This document shows, piece by piece, positions 18,626 to 26,330 of a stretch of 32,154 nt of DNA. Each line of letters opens with the position of its first letter. Position 1 is the first letter of the stretch. A program made the position numbers and the translations under genes. The notes below the pieces were generated by a model that did not search any database, was not told the origin of the DNA, and saw nothing but the letters and a program-made list of their open reading frames with translations. This DNA comes from an uncultured Desulfuromonadales bacterium (GTDB taxonomy: Bacteria; Desulfobacterota; Desulfuromonadia; Desulfuromonadales; Trichloromonadaceae): assembly GCA_945787465.1 (NCBI GenBank), contig CALZIZ010000013.1, positions 1 to 32,154 on the forward strand, given 5' to 3'.

Positions 18626-19690
18626 TTAGGCGGCGGAACCGTCTTTAGGTACCACCTGCGGGGAGATCGACGAATGCTGTACCGCCTCAGCCATCTCGTG
18701 GAGCCGAACAACAAGCTCCTCGTTCACCCGCTTGGCGACCGACTCCCTTGCCTGAAAAATGGCATTGGTGATGGCCCGCTCACTTGATCCGCCGTGGCAG
18801 ATAATACCGGTACCCTCGATGCCAAACAAAGGTGCACCGCCAACCTCGGCGTAATCAACCCTCTTTTTGAAACTCTTAAAAGCGGGTCGAGCCAGCAAGT
18901 AGCCGAGCTTGGACAGAAACCGCCCGCCAATCTCACGACGCAGCATGTTGCCTATGGCATCAGCCAGACCTTCGGCAACCTTAAGGACCACATTACCGAC
19001 AAAACCGTCACAAACGACCACATCGACATTGCCGTTAAAGATATCCCGGCCTTCCACGTAGCCGACATAATTGAAGGGCACCCCGTTCAACAAGCGGTGA
19101 GCCTCCCGAGTCAGCTCGTTGCCCTTGGTCAACTCCTCTCCGTTGGAGAGAAGGCCGACCTTGGGACTGGACTTGCCCTGGACATGGCGTGAGTAAACCT
19201 CGCCCATCATGGCAAACTGGGCCAGATTCTGCGGCTTACAATCAACGTTGCCACCGACGTCAAGGACCAGGGTCTGGTCTTTGAGATTGGGCATAATGGT
19301 CGCGATGGCAGGCCGGTCGATGCCCCGGATGCGCTTCAGAACAAACATCCCGGCAGCCATGGTAGCTCCGGAATTTCCGGCACTAACAACGGCATCGGCC
19401 TCTCCGGCCTTCACCAGATCGAAGGCAACCCGAATGGATGAGTCCTTCTTCTTGCGCACAGCATCAGAGGCCGAGTCGTGCATCCCAACCACTTCAGAGG
19501 CCTGACGGATGACAATATCCAACCCGGAAACCTGATGTTTCTGCAGTTCCTGCTCAATGCGGGCGGAATCACCCACCAGAACAATCGGGATACTCCACTG
19601 ACGGGCTGCGGCGACCGCGCCGGCGACTTCTACTGCGGGGGCATTATCGCCCCCCATGGCGTCAACAGCAACAACAATGCGACTTTTCAA
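18626..19690 (-). CDS. plsX: Phosphate acyltransferase PlsX
   Basis: A 354-residue peripheral membrane enzyme converting acyl-ACP to acyl-phosphate, the donor for PlsY in phospholipid synthesis. [80 protein letters not shown] and [16 protein letters not shown] are family blocks. Two TTG codons compete as start: 19696 has its ribosome site immediately against it, while 19690 has GAGGG at a six-base spacing and is preferred. It follows rpmF by 11 bases. Confidence 0.95.
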   Translation of the reverse strand: MKSRIVVAVDAMGGDNAPAVEVAGAVAAARQWSIPIVLVGDSARIEQELQKHQVSGLDIVIRQASEVVGMHDSASDAVRKKKDSSIRVAFDLVKAGEADAVVSAGNSGATMAAGMFVLKRIRGIDRPAIATIMPNLKDQTLVLDVGGNVDCKPQNLAQFAMMGEVYSRHVQGKSSPKVGLLSNGEELTKGNELTREAHRLLNGVPFNYVGYVEGRDIFNGNVDVVVCDGFVGNVVLKVAEGLADAIGNMLRREIGGRFLSKLGYLLARPAFKSFKKRVDYAEVGGAPLFGIEGTGIICHGGSSERAITNAIFQARESVAKRVNEELVVRLHEMAEAVQHSSISPQVVPKDGSAA

Positions 19691-19701
19691 CCGCAACCCT
19701 C

Positions 19702-19881
19702 TTAGTCTTCGCTTCCGAGAACGTCTTTACCTTTGTAGAAGCCGCAACTAGCGCACACCCGATGGGGTTCCTTGGGCTCGTTGCACTGGGGGCAAACAGA
19801 TATTCCGGGGGATGAAAGGCTATCGTGGGAACGACGCATATCGCGTTTTGACTTGGAGGTTTTTTTCTTGGGTACAGCCAT
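19702..19881 (-). CDS. rpmF: 50S ribosomal protein L32
   Basis: A 59-residue zinc-ribbon ribosomal protein. It starts [20 protein letters not shown], and the ribbon is CPQC-N-x9-C-x2-C as [20 protein letters not shown] (four cysteines), ending [10 protein letters not shown]. The size and sequence are normal for L32. It lies between the DUF177 gene and plsX, its usual place; DUF177 proteins assist 50S assembly in several bacteria. Confidence 0.97.
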   Translation of the reverse strand: MAVPKKKTSKSKRDMRRSHDSLSSPGISVCPQCNEPKEPHRVCASCGFYKGKDVLGSED

Positions 19882-19967
19882 GGGATTAATTCTCCTTATA
19901 CCGGGCCGAAGCCGGCGTGATGTATTTAACTCAACCAGAACGGAGGCGCCAGAAGGCGCAGCCCCGT

Positions 19968-20519
19968 CTAATCCTGTTTAGCTTTAAAATCTTTCAGCGC
20001 GGCGAATTTAACATTGAACTCGACGCGTCTACAACCGCAATCACCCGCGTTCAGATCGGCGCCGCACTCGGCACAGAGCCCCTTGCATGCTTTTCCGCAC
20101 AGGGGCCTCACGGGGATCGCCATAATGACCTGCTCCTCAACGGCGCCCCGTAAATCTATCTCTTCGCCATGAAATTGAATCAGGCCCATCTCTTCGGCAC
20201 TGAGCTCAACGCCCTCTTCATCCGACTCATCCTCTACCTCGGGCAACTCCCTCACGTAGGTCAGGGAGAAGTCAGCCTTAAGAGGACGCTCGAACTCTCC
20301 GAGACAGCGACTGCAGGCCATGCGCAAGCGAGTGCTGACCCGACCCTCCACCTCGACCATGCCACTGACCAGCACGACTCGCAGGTGAGTTTCAACCGGC
20401 GCACTAAATTCGCAACCTTCCTGCACAGCAACTTCTTTAAGCCCGGGAAAGGTCTCCACTGCCTCTTCGGCATCGAGGACCAGCCCCTCATCCTTGACTC
20501 TATCGATCCGAATGAGCAA
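19968..20519 (-). CDS. yceD: DUF177 (YceD) family protein
   Basis: A 183-residue DUF177 protein, encoded ahead of rpmF across bacteria and linked to 23S rRNA/50S maturation. The [20 protein letters not shown] block and the C-terminal [20 protein letters not shown], with DCGCRR, are typical and cysteine-rich. The start is taken as TTG at 20519 ([11 protein letters not shown]) because GGGGG lies about seven bases upstream and the predicted transcript begins near 20541. A GTG at 20534 would leave only about seven bases of leader. It is the first gene of the fatty-acid operon. Confidence 0.88.
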   Translation of the reverse strand: MLIRIDRVKDEGLVLDAEEAVETFPGLKEVAVQEGCEFSAPVETHLRVVLVSGMVEVEGRVSTRLRMACSRCLGEFERPLKADFSLTYVRELPEVEDESDEEGVELSAEEMGLIQFHGEEIDLRGAVEEQVIMAIPVRPLCGKACKGLCAECGADLNAGDCGCRRVEFNVKFAALKDFKAKQD

Positions 20520-20547
20520 AGCACACCCCCGCACTCTGAAAAGCGCT

Positions 20548-20575
20548 AGTATAAAGACTGCCCCTCGATTGTCAA
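20548..20575 (-). promoter_or_regulatory. Strong sigma-70 promoter of the DUF177-rpmF-plsX-fab operon
   Basis: On the minus strand TTGACA (20575-20570) and TATACT (20553-20548) are separated by 16 bases. The -35 is perfect and the -10 matches five of six positions. The expected transcription start is near 20541, about 22 bases ahead of the TTG start of the DUF177 gene. This is the clearest promoter in the window. Confidence 0.75.
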
Positions 20576-20627
20576 GGGGAAAAACCGGCCATAAGCGACC
20601 GGCTACGAAGGCTTTTCTATTAGCCTA

Positions 20628-20656
20628 TTGACGGCAAATATGCAAGTGATTAATTT
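20628..20656 (+). promoter_or_regulatory. Probable promoter of mazG
   Basis: TTGACG (20628-20633) and TAATTT (20651-20656) are separated by 17 bases, 80 bases ahead of the mazG start. It is divergent from the fatty-acid operon promoter. Confidence 0.4.
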
Positions 20657-20736
20657 GCCGGGCCCAGGGCCCCGCCTTGCATTCTCCCCTCGCTTGAGAT
20701 AGAACAGGAGACACCCTCAACACCAGGATTTTAATT

Positions 20737-21549
20737 ATGAAAACGGTTAACGACACCAACGCCCTGGACCGACTGATTCGAATCATGGCGATTCTGCGCT
20801 CCGAAGGCGGCTGCCCCTGGGACGCGGCCCAGACCCCGGAAAGCCTCAGGCCCTTTCTCCTGGAAGAAACCTACGAAGTCCTCGAGGCCATCGACAAAGG
20901 CGCTCCGCATGCCATCTGTGACGAACTGGGCGACCTGCTGCTGCAGGTCGTTTTCCAGGCCCGGATCTTTGAAGAACGAAATCAATTCGACATTCAAGAC
21001 GTGGCCACGGCAATCGCTGACAAACTGGAACGCCGCCATCCCCATGTGTTCGGCGACCTGAATCTGGACAGCCACAAAGCCCTTGCTGCCGAATGGGACA
21101 GAATCAAGCGACAGGAAAAAACCGATCGCGGCGAATATCAAGGCACCCTCGGTGGAGTCCCCAAGGCCCTGCCCGCCCTGCAACGGGCGCACAAACTTAC
21201 CGAAAAGGCGAGCCGCGCCGGCTTTTCATGGCCCGACACCGGCGCAGCACTGGCCAAGGTCAACGAAGAACTAAGGGAACTCGAACATGCCATTGACCAG
21301 GAAGACCGCCAGGGCCTGGAAGACGAACTGGGAGACCTGCTATTCGCCGTTACCAACCTGGCACGTCTGCTGGACATCGACTCAGAAGCGACCCTGCGAA
21401 AAGCCCTGGATCGGTTTCTCTTTCGCTTCAATCACGTGGAGCAGACACTCTCTGCCACAGGACGCTCCATCTCGCAAAGCGACCATGAAGAACTTGAGCA
21501 ACTGTGGCAAAAAGCCAAGAGTGCAGCCTCCAGAGCAGGGAAGCGATAA
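20737..21549 (+). CDS. mazG: Nucleoside triphosphate pyrophosphohydrolase MazG
   Basis: A 270-residue two-domain all-alpha NTP pyrophosphohydrolase that removes pyrophosphate from (d)NTPs, including aberrant ones, and in E. coli affects ppGpp levels. The first MazG domain has GGCPWDAAQTPESLRPF, the EExxE magnesium motif in LLEETYEVLEAID (E43, E44, E47) and DELGDLLLQVVFQARI. A second, shorter repeat has VNEELRELEHAIDQ with DELGDLLFAVTNLARL. RRHPHVFGDL and PALQRAHKLTEKASRAGF join the two. Length is normal for the double-domain form. Confidence 0.96.
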   Translation: MKTVNDTNALDRLIRIMAILRSEGGCPWDAAQTPESLRPFLLEETYEVLEAIDKGAPHAICDELGDLLLQVVFQARIFEERNQFDIQDVATAIADKLERRHPHVFGDLNLDSHKALAAEWDRIKRQEKTDRGEYQGTLGGVPKALPALQRAHKLTEKASRAGFSWPDTGAALAKVNEELRELEHAIDQEDRQGLEDELGDLLFAVTNLARLLDIDSEATLRKALDRFLFRFNHVEQTLSATGRSISQSDHEELEQLWQKAKSAASRAGKR

Positions 21550-21594
21550 AAAACCACGGTCTTTCAGGGACCTCCGGAACCTGTCAACACATTC

Positions 21595-21626
21595 TGTGGA
21601 CAGACTGTGGAAAACCATGTGGACGA
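21595..21626 (+). promoter_or_regulatory. Three phased DnaA-box-like sites
   Basis: TGTGGACAG (21595), TGTGGAAAA (21606) and TGTGGACGA (21618) are direct copies spaced 11 and 12 bases, about one helical turn. Against the DnaA box TGTGGATAA they match 7, 8 and 7 of 9 positions. An AT-rich tract lies downstream (21670-21702). They lie in the 243-bp mazG-fxsA spacer, which otherwise holds only the fxsA promoter. Whether DnaA binds here is inference. Confidence 0.35.
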
Positions 21627-21674
21627 GGCCCTGAGGAGGCGCCACTTCAATACAGCCACCGACTTGCCCATTTT

Positions 21675-21702
21675 TTGAACAGTATTTTTTTTAGTTTATC
21701 TT
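21675..21702 (+). promoter_or_regulatory. Probable promoter of fxsA
   Basis: TTGAAC (21675-21680) and TATCTT (21697-21702) are separated by 16 bases of T-rich DNA, about 90 bases before the fxsA start. Confidence 0.4.
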
Positions 21703-21792
21703 CGGTTACTTAGACATGAACCAACCACACTGACCAAAAGTCGCCACCGGCGATCCATCTTTTTGCCCAACTTTTTCAAAGACGAGGTAAAC

Positions 21793-22185
21793 GTGTTCAT
21801 AAGACTACTGTTGGCATTTACAATCATCCCCGTTGTCGAGCTTTATGTCCTGCTTAAAGTGGGCGGACTCATCGGCATTGCCCCCACCATCGCACTGATT
21901 CTTCTAACCGGCGTGGCCGGGGCCTACCTCTCCCGAACCCAGGGGTTTGACCTTGTGCGACGCATCCAGCAGGAACTCGCCCAAGGCAGACTACCCACTG
22001 AAGAACTGACCGACGGCGCCATGGTTCTGGTTGGAGCAATCCTGCTGCTCACTCCGGGCTTCTGCACTGACATTTTCGGCTTCTGCCTGCTGGTTCCAAC
22101 GACCAGGGCCCTGCTTAAAAAGTGGACCACCGCCTGGCTGCAAACCCTGGCCGACCGCGGGACCATTAGAATCCATCGACTATGA
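21793..22185 (+). CDS. fxsA: FxsA family membrane protein
   Basis: A 130-residue inner-membrane protein with hydrophobic segments at about residues 2-22, 27-47 and 74-99. FIRLLLAFTIIPVVELYVLL followed by KVGGLIGIAPTIALILLTGV, GAYLSRTQGFDLVRRIQQEL and LLTPGFCTDIFGFCLLVPTT are family marks. In E. coli FxsA overexpression relieves F exclusion of phage T7; its normal role is unknown. GTG at 21793 is preferred over a TTG at 21763 because GAGG lies five bases before it and the protein then begins like its relatives. Its stop codon is the first base of a heptamer array. Confidence 0.9.
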   Translation: MFIRLLLAFTIIPVVELYVLLKVGGLIGIAPTIALILLTGVAGAYLSRTQGFDLVRRIQQELAQGRLPTEELTDGAMVLVGAILLLTPGFCTDIFGFCLLVPTTRALLKKWTTAWLQTLADRGTIRIHRL

Positions 22186-22238
22186 TTGGTGATTGGTGAT
22201 TGGTGATTGGTGATTGGTGATTGGTGATTGGTGATTGG
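22184..22238 (+). repeat. Heptamer array GATTGGT, about 7.9 units
   Basis: Seven exact copies of GATTGGT (22184-22232) plus GATTGG. The array begins inside the fxsA stop codon TGA. Rotated, the unit is GGTGATT, the form shared with other arrays in the window. Confidence 0.95.
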
Positions 22239-22261
22239 ATAAGTGCAACAACAATACACAA

Positions 22262-22286
22262 AGGCCAGGGAAATCCTCCCTGGCCT
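22262..22286 (+). terminator. Hairpin between two heptamer arrays, likely terminator for convergent genes
   Basis: AGGCCAGGGA (22262-22271) and TCCCTGGCCT (22277-22286) form a perfect 10-bp stem with a 5-base loop. It is centred between fxsA (+) and the 22326-22712 gene (-). No long T-tract follows on either strand. Confidence 0.5.
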
Positions 22287-22288
22287 CC

Positions 22289-22323
22289 TTCTACCTTCTA
22301 CCTTCTACCTTCTACCTTCTACC
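22289..22323 (-). repeat. Heptamer array TTCTACC, five units
   Basis: Five exact copies of TTCTACC, which on the minus strand read GGTAGAA. The array starts two bases after the stop codon of the minus-strand membrane protein gene. Confidence 0.95.
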
Positions 22324-22325
22324 CA

Positions 22326-22712
22326 TCAAGGCATGAACAGATCATGCTCTGGACCCGCTACACCTTTCGATTCCAGGAGCGGGTCGGCAAAAGCCTGAAG
22401 AAATGCCTCCGTGCTGTCGTCCTGATCGCTCGTGAACTGATCGGACTGACCGGCGGCCCACGGCCTTAGCCCCTGCCCAGTGCCGGTAATCCCGCTACTG
22501 AGAAACACCACCCCGCATACCAGGGGAAGTGCCACATTGGAAACGAAATGGAACAACAACCCTCGCTTTCGCCCCCAGACCTGTTTCATTTGGGTCAGTC
22601 GAATAAATTCACGGTCGGCCATAATGCGAACCAAAGAAACAACCACAACATAGAGGGCAAAGATGCCCATGGCGAAATGACCGGCAAAGAAAGTCCCTGC
22701 TGTAAAATCCAT
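22326..22712 (-). CDS. Hypothetical membrane protein, 128 aa
   Basis: Not recognised. The N-terminal half has two hydrophobic segments (about residues 9-29, FAGHFAMGIFALYVVVVSLV, and 52-74, with HFVSNVALPLVCGVVFLSSG) joined by a basic loop (RIMADREFIRLTQMKQVWGRKRG). Histidines H12 and H55 lie in or next to these segments, but two histidines are not enough to claim a haem. The C-terminal third is soluble, acidic and of low complexity. GGAGG lies five bases before the ATG, and a good promoter precedes it. Confidence 0.7.
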   Translation of the reverse strand: MDFTAGTFFAGHFAMGIFALYVVVVSLVRIMADREFIRLTQMKQVWGRKRGLLFHFVSNVALPLVCGVVFLSSGITGTGQGLRPWAAGQSDQFTSDQDDSTEAFLQAFADPLLESKGVAGPEHDLFMP

Positions 22713-22750
22713 ATCTTCCTCCAGACTCAGGATTTCACCCTTACCTTTGA

Positions 22751-22778
22751 ATTATATTAGAAATTCCAACAGTTACAA
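22751..22778 (-). promoter_or_regulatory. Probable promoter of the 128-aa membrane protein gene
   Basis: On the minus strand TTGTAA (22778-22773) and a perfect TATAAT (22756-22751) are separated by 16 bases, about 40 bases before the start codon. Confidence 0.55.
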
Positions 22779-22832
22779 CCCCCTGCGCCAATTCCGGCCC
22801 AGGTCCGTCCCTCGCCTCAATAAAGGTGTTGC

Positions 22833-22861
22833 AAAAAAAACGCCACCCGTAAAGGGTGGCG
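22833..22861 (-). terminator. Rho-independent terminator after the ferritin-like gene
   Basis: On the minus strand CGCCACCC (22861-22854) and GGGTGGCG (22848-22841) pair across a 5-base loop, followed by eight T residues (22840-22833). Confidence 0.9.
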
Positions 22862-22891
22862 TCGTTTTTCCGTGTTTCGAAAAAGACCAGA

Positions 22892-23368
22892 TCAGTTTTC
22901 TGTCATGAAATGCTCTTCGTAGAGGTCTTCGAGGGACTTAAGATGACGGCTTTCATCGTTTCCGATGCGCTCGAAGATACTGGCCATAGGCGCACCGCTG
23001 CACCCCTGGGTCATTTTGCGGTAAAAGTCGAGAGCCCCCTTCTCCAGGTGAATAGCGTAGGCCAACGCCTCGCGAACATCAGCGTTGGGGCTGAGTTCCT
23101 TGGTTTTCAGCACGTAATCAAGGTTCATGGTAGGCACCGGACGCTCCAATACGTGCTCACCCTCGATTGCCCCTTCAACCAGGGCTTTTTCGAGTTCAAA
23201 TTTGTGATGCAGTTCATCCAGGGCCGCTTCGCGCAACATCTCCCTGGCGTGTTTATTTTTGACTTTTCGCATGGCATCCAGGTAATGACGAAAACCTTCC
23301 GCTTCCATCTGGATGGCCATTTCAATTGCCGCCTCGAAAGTATAGCAAGCCTGCTCCTGATTGGTCAT
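22892..23368 (-). CDS. Ferritin-like/rubrerythrin family di-iron protein
   Basis: A 158-residue four-helix protein. It has the paired carboxylate/histidine pattern of the rubrerythrin superfamily: EMAIQMEAEGFRHYLDAM and LDELHHKFELEKAL in the first half, AIHLEKGALDFYRKM and GNDESRHLKSLEDLYEEHF in the second. No rubredoxin-type CxxC pair is present, so it is the short erythrin-like form. Relatives act in peroxide detoxification or iron handling in anaerobes; the substrate here is inference. It follows the 54-aa gene by 13 bases and ends at a strong terminator. Confidence 0.85.
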   Translation of the reverse strand: MTNQEQACYTFEAAIEMAIQMEAEGFRHYLDAMRKVKNKHAREMLREAALDELHHKFELEKALVEGAIEGEHVLERPVPTMNLDYVLKTKELSPNADVREALAYAIHLEKGALDFYRKMTQGCSGAPMASIFERIGNDESRHLKSLEDLYEEHFMTEN

Positions 23369-23381
23369 GCGCGTCTCCTCC

Positions 23382-23546
23382 TCAATAGATCACTATATAT
23401 CCGTGTTTTTCTGCAATTTTGGAAATCTCCAGGACATCTTCGATAGCATAGTCCTGACCGTCGAGAGTAAAGAGATAACCGCCCTCGGGTTTCTTTTTGG
23501 CCAACCCCATCAGATATTCAAAACTTGCGGTCTTGATGGTCTCCAT
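23382..23546 (-). CDS. Small hypothetical protein, 54 aa
   Basis: Not recognised. The sequence begins METIKTASFEYLMGLAKKKP and ends ISKIAEKHGYIVIY, mixed alpha/beta and soluble. ATG at 23546 with AAGG nine bases upstream is preferred over the frame running to 23600, whose extra residues look like non-coding sequence. It is cotranscribed with the ferritin-like gene 13 bases downstream, so it may serve the same stress or metal function. TTGAGA-N17-TAAAAA (23619-23591) is a possible promoter. Confidence 0.65.
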   Translation of the reverse strand: METIKTASFEYLMGLAKKKPEGGYLFTLDGQDYAIEDVLEISKIAEKHGYIVIY

Positions 23547-23590
23547 ATTTTTTAACCTTGCCCTCTTATATGTTGTTTTAATTACTCTTA

Positions 23591-23619
23591 TTTTTACCAC
23601 ACAAAGACGCTGATCTCAA
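23591..23619 (-). promoter_or_regulatory. Possible promoter of the 54-aa protein/ferritin-like operon
   Basis: On the minus strand TTGAGA (23619-23614) and TAAAAA (23596-23591) are separated by 17 bases, about 45 bases ahead of the start at 23546. Confidence 0.35.
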
Positions 23620-23652
23620 GGCGATAGTCTATACACATTAAGGGTTCACCAT

Positions 23653-24069
23653 CTATTCACCGATAATTTTGACCAGCACACGCTTTTTTCGCCGACCATC
23701 GAACTCTCCGTAAAAAATCTGCTCCCATGGCCCAAAGTCGAATTTCCCTTCGGTGACGGCCACCACAACCTCGCGCCCCATGATCGAACGCTTCAGATGA
23801 GCATCGCCGTTATCCTCACCCGTTCGATGATGCAGATACCCCTGCGGGTCGAAAGGTGCCAACAACTCGAGCCAGCGCTCGAAATCCTGGTGCAACCCGC
23901 TTTCATCATCATTAATAAATACAGAGGCGGTGATGTGCATTGCGTTGACCAGACAAAGGCCCTCATCAATTCCGCTTTGGGCGAGGCAATTTTCAACATC
24001 AGGAGTAATATTGAGAAACCCCCTACGGTCAGGGATGTTAAACCAAAGCTCTTTACGATAAGATTTCAT
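23653..24069 (-). CDS. YjbQ/UPF0047 family protein
   Basis: A 138-residue protein of the UPF0047 family, some members of which show weak thiamine-phosphate synthase activity. [60 protein letters not shown] and [20 protein letters not shown] carry the conserved histidines and acidic residues of the likely active site. ATG at 24069 gives the usual family length; an upstream GTG at 24093 lacks a ribosome site. It is divergent from the Bax-like lipoprotein. Confidence 0.87.
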   Translation of the reverse strand: MKSYRKELWFNIPDRRGFLNITPDVENCLAQSGIDEGLCLVNAMHITASVFINDDESGLHQDFERWLELLAPFDPQGYLHHRTGEDNGDAHLKRSIMGREVVVAVTEGKFDFGPWEQIFYGEFDGRRKKRVLVKIIGE

Positions 24070-24115
24070 GGACCAGATGTCCTTTCTCTCCACCTGTAAT
24101 CATTGGTTTTTACCC

Positions 24116-24145
24116 TTGGCAGACAATGCGAGATTGTGTTATTTT
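24116..24145 (+). promoter_or_regulatory. Possible promoter of the Bax-like lipoprotein gene
   Basis: TTGGCA (24116-24121) and TATTTT (24140-24145) are separated by 18 bases, about 50 bases before the start. Confidence 0.35.
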
Positions 24146-24196
24146 TAGAAGCTACACTAAATTTTCTTTCAATCAACCAATAAATCCTACTCTTTC

Positions 24197-25243
24197 ATGA
24201 CCTCAGCTTTTCAAAAAAAAATAACCCTGGCACTTTTGTTTTCTGCGCTTCTGCTGGGCAGCTGTGGTGAAGCGGCTCCGCCACAGCGGGCTGAGAAAGC
24301 CATTATTCAGGAACCTCAGTCAAGATCCTTGGCACCTCGGTCCATCGCACCCGACTCCTACATGGAGCTGAAGGAAATACTGGCCGAGCAGAAATACGAC
24401 TGGAGCACCCTCGGCGACGGAATCCCCCCCCTTGTGCTAGAGGGTTTCCCAGAGGATTTTGCGAAAATCGAGCAGATTAAAGAAAAAAAGCACCTGTTCT
24501 TCCTCTCCCTGCTGCCGATGGTCCTGATGGTTAACGAGGAGATCAGCGAGCAACGTCAAGACTTGAAAACTATCTTCACCCTGCACAAGGGCGGTGCCAC
24601 CCTTTCTGAAGAGCAAAAAGACCGGGTCGCCACCCTGGGCCGCAAATACAGGATAAAAACCGATCCCCTCGTCGACCCCAACGCCCAACGCCAACTGTTG
24701 CGGCGCGTTGACGTCCTGCCGCCATCGCTGGTTCTGGCCCAGGCGGCAAGCGAATCAGCCTACGGAACTTCACGTTTTGCCCAACAGGGCAATAATCTGT
24801 TCGGGGAATGGACCTTTATTCCCGGAACAGGCCTGGTGCCGGAGGGGCGCCCCGAAGGGGAAACCTACGAAGTCAGACTGTTCGAGTCGAGCCATGATTC
24901 GATTCGCTCCTATATCCACAACCTCAACACCCATTGGGCTTACCGCAGCCTGCGAGAAAAGCGTGCAGCCCGGCGTGCCCGAGGAGAACGCCTGCGGGGC
25001 ATCGAACTGGCCCACGGGCTTCTGCTCTACTCCACACGTCGCGAGGCCTATGTTGAGGATATTCAGGCTATCATAAGAGCTAACCATCTTCAGGATCTAT
25101 CCCGGGTCAATTTGCGCCCTGCAAAAGTCCCAAGCATACCCCTCCCCCCTGCTGCCGCCCCGGCACGCAATTTCGGCCTTCTCTCCACAGCAAACGAATC
25201 CTCACGCAAAACCTCCACGGCGGAAAAAACCGGTCAGAACTGA
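24197..25243 (+). CDS. Bax-like glucosaminidase-domain lipoprotein
   Basis: A 348-residue secreted protein. The N-terminus has a lipoprotein signal (hydrophobic residues 9-20, lipobox LGSC with C23), followed by a disordered linker, so it is probably tethered to a membrane facing the periplasm. The core (about 60-300) resembles E. coli Bax and the endo-beta-N-acetylglucosaminidase domain: PPSLVLAQAASESAYGTSRF with the likely catalytic E186, QGNNLFGEW, FESSHDSIRSYIHNLNTHWA, YRSLREKRAA and LLYSTRREAYVEDIQAIIRA. A peptidoglycan cleavage role is inferred from the family. The last 50 residues are proline- and alanine-rich. Its end overlaps the convergent deacetylase by 10 bases. Confidence 0.88.
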   Translation: MTSAFQKKITLALLFSALLLGSCGEAAPPQRAEKAIIQEPQSRSLAPRSIAPDSYMELKEILAEQKYDWSTLGDGIPPLVLEGFPEDFAKIEQIKEKKHLFFLSLLPMVLMVNEEISEQRQDLKTIFTLHKGGATLSEEQKDRVATLGRKYRIKTDPLVDPNAQRQLLRRVDVLPPSLVLAQAASESAYGTSRFAQQGNNLFGEWTFIPGTGLVPEGRPEGETYEVRLFESSHDSIRSYIHNLNTHWAYRSLREKRAARRARGERLRGIELAHGLLLYSTRREAYVEDIQAIIRANHLQDLSRVNLRPAKVPSIPLPPAAAPARNFGLLSTANESSRKTSTAEKTGQN

Positions 25244-26274
25244 GGCCGAACCCAGAGTTGACTGAACCAGTGCCAGGCACTGCCGTCTTTCGAGGGGGCG
25301 GTCAGAGTGTACTTATTGCGCCTCCCCTCAAGGGGTGCTTCGGCTCGTACCCGGTAACGGCCCGGCACCCCGGGATCGGCAATAATCTCTGCCTGATCCT
25401 GCCCGGACACATAACATCGCATGTTTCGCGCATCGATCCGGCTGAGATCCAGATCAAAGACCAGTTCCGGTGGATTCTCCGCGCTCAACACCGGGCCTGC
25501 AGGCTTCACCACTTTTGCAGGCAACGGTTTCATGGCCAGTTTCTCCCGAAAACCCTTGGCTGTTGCAAAAGCTCCCCCCATAGGAAAACGCGGCAGAGCA
25601 AACCGGTCGCTTTCAGGCCCCACCACCCCCGACTGCTGGGCCACCGCAGCTAAAAATCCCAATTCCTTGACCATCTCCAGAATCTGCGGCGAATATTCTC
25701 CATAGGGGTAGGCGAACAGCTCGATCTTTCGTTCCAAGTGGCTTTCCAGCAGAAGTTGCGCGCTCAGGATGTCCTTGCTGACCTTCTGGCGCCAGAGCTC
25801 CTCGTCCTGCCCGACCTGCCAGTCGAGCAGATAGGGATGAGAGGCGGAATGGTTGCCTATCTCCACCCCTTCGGCGGCAAGTTGCTGCAACTGAGCCCAG
25901 TTGAGATAGCCTTTACGGCCGACAAAATCGGTGGCCACGAAAAGGGTCGCCGGGTACCCGTAACGGCGCAACAGGGGCATGGCCCCGCTGAGAAAGCTCT
26001 CAAAACCGTCGTCAACGGTCAGCACCGCGCAACGCTCAGGCAAAGGACGGCCGTCAGCGAGGCGCTTTACCACCTCGCCCAATCGAAGAACGGTGTAATT
26101 TCGGGTTTTGAGCCATTCGAGCTGCTCGGAAAACGCCTCGACGGAAATATTGGTGGAAGGGTAGCGGCCATCGCCGAAGCGATGGTACACAAAGAGATTG
26201 GCCTGGTCCGCCAGACAAGGGGAAACCCAGGCCAGAAGGACAATCAGGACCACCAGTTTCTGCGATAAAGACAT
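25234..26274 (-). CDS. Secreted polysaccharide deacetylase with C-terminal extension
   Basis: A 346-residue NodB-fold protein. A signal peptide (LVVLIVLLAWVSPCLA, cleaved near residue 22) is followed by the deacetylase domain (about 24-240): LFVYHRFGDGRYPSTNIS, the metal/catalytic motif LTVDDGFESF (D88, D89) and EIGNHSASHPYLL (H142, H146), then FAYPYGEYSPQILEMVKELG. These enzymes remove N- or O-acetyl groups from surface polysaccharide or peptidoglycan. The last 90 residues (from about 255) form an extra, probably beta-rich domain that I do not recognise. No clear ribosome site precedes the ATG; it lies 56 bases after the RSH gene. Confidence 0.88.
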   Translation of the reverse strand: MSLSQKLVVLIVLLAWVSPCLADQANLFVYHRFGDGRYPSTNISVEAFSEQLEWLKTRNYTVLRLGEVVKRLADGRPLPERCAVLTVDDGFESFLSGAMPLLRRYGYPATLFVATDFVGRKGYLNWAQLQQLAAEGVEIGNHSASHPYLLDWQVGQDEELWRQKVSKDILSAQLLLESHLERKIELFAYPYGEYSPQILEMVKELGFLAAVAQQSGVVGPESDRFALPRFPMGGAFATAKGFREKLAMKPLPAKVVKPAGPVLSAENPPELVFDLDLSRIDARNMRCYVSGQDQAEIIADPGVPGRYRVRAEAPLEGRRNKYTLTAPSKDGSAWHWFSQLWVRPQF

Positions 26275-26330
26275 GGATTATGACCAAAAGAAAAGGGGAT
26301 TGGTGGGCGCGGCTTGGGGAGACGACAGTA

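Noticed and set aside
22184-22323. Possible CRISPR array
   Set aside because: The units are 7 bp without unique spacers, and no cas genes are present.
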